A stretch of 64,000 bases of DNA, taken from the NCBI GenBank assembly GCA_038373885.1, contig JAWZYV010012246.1:1-64000 (forward strand), in the 5' to 3' direction. Source of the stretch: Cheiracanthium punctorium. Taxonomy: Eukaryota; Arthropoda; Arachnida; Araneae; Cheiracanthiidae. A program made the translations under genes and the position numbers. Under the pieces are notes generated by a model. The model made no database searches and had not been told where the DNA came from. It saw only the letters and a program-made list of their open reading frames with translations. Numbering within the stretch: position 1 is the first letter of the stretch; each line of letters opens with the position of its first letter. This document shows positions 57,300 to 64,000 of the stretch, one piece after another.

Positions 57300-57429
57300 A
57301 CATTTTACAATTATTTATTATTGAATTTATGAAAAAAATTAAATTGGCGAATAAAACTTGTATTTGGTGAAAAAAATCTAATTTGACGATTGACTGGCAA
57401 AAAATTTAAAACGGCCAAGGCTACCCCTG
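57300..57429 (-). mobile_element. hAT MITE-like end
   Basis: Its reverse complement begins CAGGGGTAGCCTTGGCC and shares AAATTAGATTTTT and ATTCGCCAAT with the element at 50637-50798. The other boundary and a target duplication were not found. It truncates the ZNF862-like pseudogene. Confidence 0.55.
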
Positions 57430-57891
57430 TAGTTGTATTTGAGAACTAATTTTTTTAGGAAGTAGGCGGTAGAGTTAGGAACAACCTTTAAAATTACAAT
57501 AAAACTTTCAAAAAGAAAGAGAAAAAAAATTTAGAAATTTCTTAAAAATTTCAAGATTTTTTTAAAAATTTGCCTGTTCATCAAGTTATAAGAGATTTAA
57601 TACATTGAAATTCCTAGGTAGGCAATTTGTTTATAGATGAGGTTTGCACTTAAACAGAATTGGCACTACATGAGAGTTAGACTATATTTTAGTTAATCAT
57701 TGGCTGCAGGGTTTCTGGATGCCTTCCTATTATTTAATTAAAAGCAAGGGTGAAATAAATGCTTTATTATATCTTTCTAAGTTATTTCTTAAAACCTTTA
57801 ACCTTAAGTTATAAAGTAATTACCTATTTAATTTTAAATAAAAATATATTTCTTGGCTTGAAAATAATTTTCTTTTTTTTTTTTCTTTTAG

Positions 57892-58044
57892 TTTAAGGAC
57901 ATCAATAGAGCTCACAGCATTTTAAGTGACCTAACAAAAAGAAATATATATGATAATTATGGATCTTTGGGACTTTACATAGCAGAACAGTTTGGTGAAG
58001 AAAATGTTAACACATATTTTGTGCTTACAAGTGGCTGGTGCAAG
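57892..58044 (+). CDS. DNAJC5: DNAJC5 coding exon 4, end of J domain and linker
   Basis: This 153-bp, phase-0 exon follows a long polypyrimidine tract and ag, and ends at a gtatat donor. It encodes 51 residues. They comprise J-domain helices III and IV ([26 protein letters not shown]) and then the conserved linker [18 protein letters not shown], ending TSGWCK. The linker is diagnostic of cysteine string proteins and lies just before the membrane-attached cysteine string. The string (a run of about a dozen cysteines, palmitoylated in known members) is not encoded between 58045 and 64000, so at least one further exon lies outside the window. No stop, frameshift or missing key residue was seen in the four exons. 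Confidence 0.97.
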
Positions 58045-58606
58045 GTATATAAACATGTTATTTTGTTATTTGTATCTAAATGGAAAAACAAATTCTAATT
58101 TACTCTAATACAGTACTAATACTTACTCTGTATTGCGCTCTTTATGCTGGTGTTTTTGAAAGTTATACAATAAACTGAAATGGTAATTGGCCTTACTTGG
58201 TTGAATCTGATGTTTCTTTACAGCATGTAAATGAATTTTTTATAACATCTAATTAGCAAATTTTTACTGTAGGCATAGCTGTTAACGTGTTTGATTTTTT
58301 TCATACAATGCCCAATTTTTTGTATATTGTTTGTACGAATGATTAATTAAATTGTACAAGTTTTCATTGTAACATCTAAAATATACATTTCTGCAATTAT
58401 TGCACAGTCCTGAAATGTGTATTTCCTGTATAGTCTAGCTGCTCTGTTTTTCTTTAGGAACAGTGTTAACATGAAAGTATGAGATTTTGTTTATTTTGCA
58501 GATCAATGTAAGGATCAGTTCAGCACTTCCCCCTATATCATATCAGTGAATTCTGCTGGTTTTTTTTTATTAACCTTTTTTGGTGGGAAAAACTCCAATA
58601 AGTATA

Positions 58607-59679
58607 CAGTAAAAGACCCAAAATCCCTCAGCTTGGTTCCAGACTTTTTGCATATTTTGGGTCATAATAGGAAAATTATTCTATTCCCCTCCATCCCCAG
58701 CCAGATAATAATAGAAAATTAAGTTAAAAAAAAAAGAAGCAAAATATATTATTTATTGTAATCAGGATCATGATATAAAAATACTGAGAAATAATACTAT
58801 GTACCAAATTATGTGATATGAAAATTTAAACATTCTAAACATTTGTTGAATAGAAGACTAGGATGTTGTAAATAAAGTTTTTTTTCCATACTGTCATTAT
58901 TTTTTCAGTAGCACAGCTTTGCTGCTCTACAAATCTGAGGTATTTCTCTCAGTGCCAAACCCTTTTTAAATGTTATTTTATCAATATTTTGATCCTCCTT
59001 AGAGTTATTACTTTGTCAGGCTCTGTATCTTGTGACTGTAATTCAGTGTCAATTATATTACTGACAGTCATCTGAAGGTTATCAATGTTACTATGGGCGT
59101 AGCAAGCTATGGGGATCAGGGGACAAGTCCCCACCCAATGTTTTAACTAGGGGCGGCAGAGGGGGATTGAGGAATACTGTATAATTTTTGTTTAAAATGC
59201 TCTAATAGTAAAGAAAACAGATCACTGAAGTCACATCCCAAAGCAACTGTCTCTCTCACTTCGAGGTGGGTACTTTTTTTTTCTTTAAAGACTGCTGGAC
59301 AATACAGTATCGGAGTCAGGTGCTTCTCTATGAAGAACCTCACACAAGGATTTCTTATCTTGCTGTCTGCCTAAGGCATTAGGTTTATTTTTTTTATATG
59401 CTTAATTTCTCTTAAAGACCGTGCAAAGTCGTCTTCAGTTTGATATTGAGAAGAGCGGTTAGTTCAAATTTCGGCCTTCGGCCATGTCCGAACACTCGAA
59501 GATGCTTCAAAAAAGACTTCCGTCCATTTCCTTCAGAGAAAATAAGAATACAGACCTACAGACATAATAAATCTGGGTATGTGAATTGTTGAATGAATGA
59601 ATGTTACCATCAGAGGTCACAAATTTTCGATTTTAGAGCCTTACAGATTTTGGATCACCGGATTTTGGGTTTTCTACTG
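58607..59679. mobile_element. pogo/Tigger-type element after DNAJC5 exon 4
   Basis: The left end CAGTAAAAGACCCAAAATCC and right end (reverse complement CAGTAGAAAACCCAAAATCC) are flanked by TA on both sides. Length is 1073 bp, with no transposase frame. Sequence around 59094-59165 (gggcgtagcaagc...) may be a further nested hAT end. Confidence 0.85.
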
Positions 59680-59732
59680 TATTATGCTTCAGCTTCCTCA
59701 TTTCAGTATTTTCCCATCCCTCTAGAGAATAA

Positions 59733-59945
59733 ATGCCCCACCAGTGGCTGAGCACATTTGTGCTCTCAATTGGGAAATGGAAGGTGCCTGGTTCAAACCC
59801 AAGTCACATCTCTCGACCTACCCATTCGCAGTTTTCAATGGTTTTCTCTGAAACTTTACATAAATGTGGATTAGTATGTCTTAGAAAGTCTCCCACAGAA
59901 GGCAACCCCACCCCTGGCCTATATCCCTCGCTTAGATAAGTGGCC
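59733..59945 (+). mobile_element. tRNA-derived SINE
   Basis: The head has an A-box-like GTGGCTGAGCAC and, about 45 bp later, GGTTCAAACCC, a good pol III B box. The body (GGTTTTCTCTGAAACTTTACATAAATG... followed by CCC-rich sequence) matches the tails at 34900-35040 and 44980-45105 and part of 13130-13270 in reverse. Confidence 0.75.
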
Positions 59946-60854
59946 ATAATCTTACATTTCTTGAGAATGAATATTTTCCCTTTAGCATTCTTTTATTGAG
60001 TAAAAATTGACGCCTATTTTAAATATAAATTAATTAACCTTATTTTCATGTTAAGGAAACACAAAAAAAAATTGAAAAACTGCATTAATGAGAGCAGGTT
60101 CAGTTGTGATTGAAAATTCAAAAGAATTAAAATAAATGTTGAAACAGAATATTCTAGTTAGGTTAAAAATATTTGTAAAAGCAAACAATAAATAAACTGA
60201 ATAAGAGACTTTCTTTTATTATAATTGCTTTTTAGGTTGTTTTCTATATTTCTATAATATAGTTACTTTCCCCCTCGCCTTATGTCAAGGTGTAAAAAGA
60301 TCATGATTGAAAAAGAAAGAAAAAAAAAAAGATTTTTAAAATTTAATTTCATTGTATAATAAAGTCACAATTCTTGAGCAATTTTGAATAAAAATTAGGA
60401 TGGTTTGAAAAAATTTTTGCTGATTAAGTCCACAAAGCAAAAAACAATGTTACTGCATATAAAAACTGGATATGGTTAAATTGTACTCATTTTCAAATTG
60501 AAAAGTTTGCAGCTATGTATAATAAACTGCCAGTGTTTTTGAAGAACATTGAAAATATTTAGTAACATCATAACTTCTATGTCTGGCATGTAGCTGAAGT
60601 TTGTCAAATAAAATTTCTTGGATTTTAATGAAAATACTCCATTAACAAATTACCAAGCTTACTAGCCTGTGATGATAATATTAAGTTAAACAAAGTTTTG
60701 GTTATTTTATGAGCTGAACATTTCATACCTGTGTAATAGTTTTATGCCTTAAACTTGAGGTTTTAGAGAAAAAAAGCTTTGAAATCATTAAAATCAAAAA
60801 GTACTAAAAGAAATGAAGAACAGTTTTTCACTTTATTAAATTTTATTTAATATA

Positions 60855-61299
60855 CAGTAACTCCTCATTATATCGTGCCTCTATGTATCACTGATTTGGA
60901 TAAATCGCGCTTTTTCTATGTCCCATTTTTTTCTGTACCCGCTTTATTTTACTTGAAGCATACAATACGTTTGAAAAATAAATCTACAATCACATTAGTG
61001 AGGTACAATTAATTAATCTGAAAAACAAGTTAGAGAAAAATCAAATCAGATGACTTTGGACAATTTTTTTTCAGCAGGAAATGAAATGTGTACTTTAACA
61101 TAAATTTAAAAATGTGAATTAAAGTTCTGTTTTTATAGTTGAAGTGGCTAAGTAAAGCTTTATCATATTCCCCCCCCCCCCCCCCCCCCCCCCCCACACC
61201 TCCCCCCCCCCCCCCGCCTGTTATCTGTTACATGATGCTCCCAGATATATCCATATTTTTCTTGTCTCCCAACAAATATTATATAATGAGGGGCTACTG
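60855..61299. mobile_element. pogo/Tigger-type MITE with poly-C tract
   Basis: CAGTAACTCCTCATTATAT and the reverse complement of the right end, CAGTAGCCCCTCATTATAT, are flanked by TA. The 445-bp element contains a C homopolymer of about 26 bases (61170-61195) and a second at 61202-61215. Confidence 0.85.
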
Positions 61300-62149
61300 T
61301 ACTGATATCTTTCTATATAAAAAAAGCTTATGGAACTTTTGGGTGTTAGTATATTCCTCTCTTTTATTTATTGGTTTATTTGTACCTCATTATATATTAA
61401 CTAGTATTGAATTTTTGTATTCAACTGATGGTGTGACTCTTTAAAGAGAGAATAATGTAATATACTCATCTTGTAAACATAATTATTATCAGTTGTATTC
61501 TCATTATTTTTCTCCATTATTCATTCCAGATGTTTAGTACTCACCTATACATAGCAGAAAATTTGTTTATGCTGTATAGAAATTTACATTGTTCCAATCA
61601 ACCTATCTTTTGTAGAATTATATAAACAGTTACTGTAAAGTATCTGTTTTAAGTGTTTTTCAAGTTTTCTCTTTTTAAAAAATAATTTTTTACTTTGAAA
61701 ATGTTTCAAATAAGTTAGACCAAAAATCTTTGTGTTTTTATTAATTATTTGGTAATTTTCAACTTTAAAAGAAAGCATTTATAACATTCTTGGACCAAAA
61801 ATACTTTTTAAAATGTATGAATTCAGGCATGTCCTGATTTTTTCTCACAACAGTATCATTCCTGTAGAAAGAGCAGGTAAGAAAAAATGTTGTTCGTATA
61901 TAATTTTAATGGGAAGGTTTGTGAAAATCAGTTATGACATTCAATTTATAGAGTATTATCAGGAAGGAATCATCCAATTACATAATCTAACGTTTTCCAA
62001 ATTACAAAAAGAAAATTATAATTGTCACCTTAAAGAGAAAATCTTAAATTTTTAGTTTAGAAATTTGCAGGAAACTTTACAAACAGAAAACAACCACACC
62101 AATGAATGGAACGACATGAAGCCGGTAATATAGTCCTGGATGGCTAGTC

Positions 62150-62580
62150 TCCTGGTGAAAAAACGCTCAAAATACTGGTGTTAAACAATAAAATAAATAA
62201 AAACTTTGTGGTAAAACACATATACAATGTTACTTATAACACGTTACGATTATTTCGACCAAAAATTCTTTCGGTCTTCATCAGACAAAGCCCTTCATCT
62301 CACTAAACAGAGGGAACTGAAAAAGATAAACAAACAAGCATGTTGTCACAAGGAAAAAAGGAAAGATGAACAAAACCACGGAGAGGGGGGGGGGGGGGGG
62401 GAAAGGGGATGGGATAAAAAGAAAAGAAAAGAAATAAATAAATAGTAACAATAATAATAAAAAGCAAAAACGAACACACAAACATACAGAAAAAAGAAAA
62501 ACAAAAGAAAACAGAACAAACAAAAAAAAAACAGAACAAACAAAAAACAAAAGTAACATAAAAACACATTTTTTAAAAAA
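62150..62580 (-). mobile_element. Penelope-like terminal fragment, second subfamily
   Basis: On the minus strand a purine/pyrimidine-biased stretch (62320-62580, resembling 22200-22470) leads into a hammerhead motif and then a tail ending near caccagtattttgagcg. There is no coding sequence. It is abutted at 62583 by a Helitron-type start. Confidence 0.7.
62236..62300 (-). ncRNA. Hammerhead ribozyme motif, diverged Penelope terminus
   Basis: On the minus strand the core CTGATGA (62278-62284) is followed by stem II GACC...GGTC, GAAA, then TAATCGTA and ACG. Stem II and stem III differ from the other two copies while the core boxes are unchanged, a covariation-like pattern. Stem III would be AU/GU with an AAUC loop. 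The flanks (gaagggcttt on one side, the accacaaagt tail on the other) match the Penelope termini. Confidence 0.68.
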
Positions 62581-62582
62581 AA

Positions 62583-64000
62583 TCTTATAAATAAAAATGA
62601 AATTCTGTTTGTTTGTTTGTTTGTTTATTTGTGGATTTGATTCGTATACAAATCCACAAAAATGGACCTATCGGCCTGAAATTTAGAACAGATATGTAAA
62701 ATAATATAGAATAAATCATAGTCCACTTTAAAACTTTGAAAGTCCACCCGTTCCCGGAATTTAAGAGATTTTTTATGCTCTTCACGCAAAAATCTTTCCG
62801 TAATTGTAACCCCTGTAGTGAAAAAAGTGTGAAATAAGGATCGTGGTTGCCATGTGTGGCGATTTTGCCGAATAAAATGTTTTAAATTCTCAAAGTAAAA
62901 ATAAAAGAATAATAATGATTTTTTTTTTGTTAGTTTATATTCGTAAGGTTATTTTTTTTAAAATTATAATATCGTGAGCATGGGAAATCAGAGTAGGAAT
63001 GTAATGTTTTACACGCAAAACAATAAGAATTGAAGATTTCCGAGGCTAATGTGTAAATTTTTTTAGTTTGTCGGAAAAATAAAATGGCTGAAATATGGAT
63101 TTTGAGTAAGTGAGTTCTAGCGGTTTGCACAGTTTTCGGCTTGGCGCAATTTATTGAGAGCTTAAGGAAATAGATTTTTGAAAACAAGTGCAAAGGTTTT
63201 ATTAGAATACAGCGTTCAATTTTAATGATCCGTGAAGAAATAATGCAGTTATTAAGGGATTTCAAGCGATCTAACTTCAGAATTCTCGCCAATTGAGTAC
63301 ATTGATTTAAGTTGGGGGAATTCTGCCAAATTTCAGAAAATTGAAATCTTCTCATTTAGTAGATCGGAGTAACGATGAATAAAACACATTATAGTTGATA
63401 ATTTAAAAAAAATCGGCTGTATTAAGGGATTCCAATTTTCAAATAAATGCGTGCTACTCTTTGGCGGTCGAACCATTTCCCATATTGATTGCTGCTAAGT
63501 CAATGCTTCGAATGATTCCCTGAAAAAACTCTTGCAAAATGGCATATGTTGGCACTTTAGCGAGGCTTAGATTTGAAATTGGATTTTATTTGAGACTGGT
63601 ATATATAATAACACTGGTTATAGATAAAAATGAATGTTGGTATGTGTTTATGAGGTTGAAAAACTCCAGCATTGTTGAGCACCGTTGCACGATGAAATTT
63701 GGTTCACCTAAGTCTTTTATGATGGAGAAGGTTTTTATGCTATCCGTTTTCCTTAACTTGCCACTTGGTGCCGCAGCACAACGTTGAATTCTATTCCATT
63801 TAGCCGTTTGCTATGCGAATATCGTCCAACCGATTTCGATGAAATTTGGTACACGCGAATATTAGAACACGGAGAATATTTTTCACTTTCCATTTTGCTG
63901 TAACTTGCCGCTAAATGGCGCTGCAAAGCATCAACTTCTATACCGTTCGACCGCTCGGCACAAAATTTTTTATACTTACACATTTGAGCACGAAGAATAT
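62583..64000 (+). mobile_element. Second Helitron/HINE family, runs off the window
   Basis: It begins A|TCTTATAAATAAAAATGAAA followed by a TTTG microsatellite, closely resembling the 5' end of HINE copies A-C. Near 63640-64000 there are two or three ~150-bp units containing GATGAAATTTGGT and AACTTGCC. The 3' end is outside the window. Open frames in it look incidental. Confidence 0.6.

Larger units (their letters stand above)
54124..57340 (+). pseudogene. hAT transposase (ZNF862-like) in DNAJC5 intron 3, interrupted
   Basis: Pieces of one transposase lie in order. They are an acidic N-terminus (54124-54321), and a TTF-type zinc-finger region with PWLRYDSKQKVMFCETC and HEKSSNS (54340-54575). 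Next come a middle part to about 54833, then MIDESTDSSN and CGIATDGAASMIGRKSGV (55640-55878). After that come ATRLKTS...HCIAHRLALSASSAAD (from 56915) and DAVHAILSNYDALIAVLEDKAAGLLK (57170-57300). The gaps are occupied by two younger elements, 54836-55613 and 55881-56909. Their removal brings the flanking coding pieces together in the expected order. Independent stops and frameshifts are also present. The dimerisation C-terminus is missing and replaced by other hAT-end sequence to 57429. Confidence 0.85.
46390..57891 (+). other. DNAJC5 intron 3
   Basis: An 11.5-kb intron with GT-AG ends, filled with the elements listed separately. 49000-50280 and 51600-52980 contain only AT-rich sequence and the small tandem duplication noted. 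All recognisable coding fragments within it are broken transposases, so none is likely to be an alternative exon. Confidence 0.85.

Noticed and set aside
50637..57429. One large hAT element with ends at 50637 and 57429
   Set aside because: The flanks GTAGATAG and TAGTTGTA do not match, while 50637-50798 is a complete MITE with its own 7-of-8 duplication.
61139..61444. 101-codon frame with poly-proline
   Set aside because: It is created by a C homopolymer inside a TA-flanked MITE.
62281..62569. Phe/Val-rich frames on the minus strand
   Set aside because: They have the same cause: a biased Penelope 3' region with a G-run, and no protein features.

Overview
This is a eukaryotic, AT-rich, intron- and transposon-dominated window, most likely from an arthropod and possibly an arachnid. 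The clade is an inference from the cysteine-string-protein sequence and from the mix of Penelope-like, hAT, pogo, piggyBac, Helitron and SINE elements. There are no operons or bacterial features. Coordinates and element ends were read by eye; no alignment or database search was run.

The only host gene I can support is DNAJC5 (cysteine string protein, Csp), on the + strand. Four coding exons join in frame: 42586-42611, 46159-46240, 46333-46389 and 57892-58044. Together they encode the start codon, the complete J domain with HPD, and the linker up to the palmitoylated cysteine string. The cysteine-string exon and C-terminus are not present and should lie beyond 64000. About 0.4 kb upstream of the ATG are two copies of TGACGTCA (CRE-like). 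They sit in a 10-bp direct repeat that appears to be the target duplication of a small Penelope-derived insertion. The 670 bp before that is repeated without visible change 4242 bp upstream.

Region by region. 1-8.5 kb: two Helitron-type elements (HINEs) with internal tandem arrays, one TIR element carrying two more arrays, a hAT MITE, and an unexplained GC-rich block. 9-17 kb: a pogo-type element, a foldback-like MITE, SINEs, and a 78-bp hairpin inserted in one SINE. 17-20 kb: a full-length but broken hAT element with a perfect 8-bp target duplication. 20.6-23.8 kb: Tc1-like remnants in inverted orientation, into which a 5'-truncated Penelope-like element (RT plus GIY-YIG endonuclease) has inserted. 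24-30 kb: a hAT MITE, a SINE, a decayed Ty3/gypsy pol fragment, a hAT MITE nested in another hAT MITE, and a Jockey-like LINE fragment. 30.8-34 kb: a TIR element holding other repeats, a short coding-like stretch, and a reverse-oriented HINE. 36-42.2 kb: more hAT, piggyBac-type and unclassified elements between the two copies of the 670-bp duplication.

The DNAJC5 introns (42.6 to beyond 64 kb) are packed with elements. Intron 3 (11.5 kb) contains a piggyBac transposase pseudogene, and a hAT transposase pseudogene interrupted by a pogo-type MITE and by a second hAT derivative.

The most notable observation is hammerhead ribozyme motifs in three Penelope-type termini. One lies in the sense orientation inside intron 1 of DNAJC5, so it would be transcribed as part of that gene's pre-mRNA.
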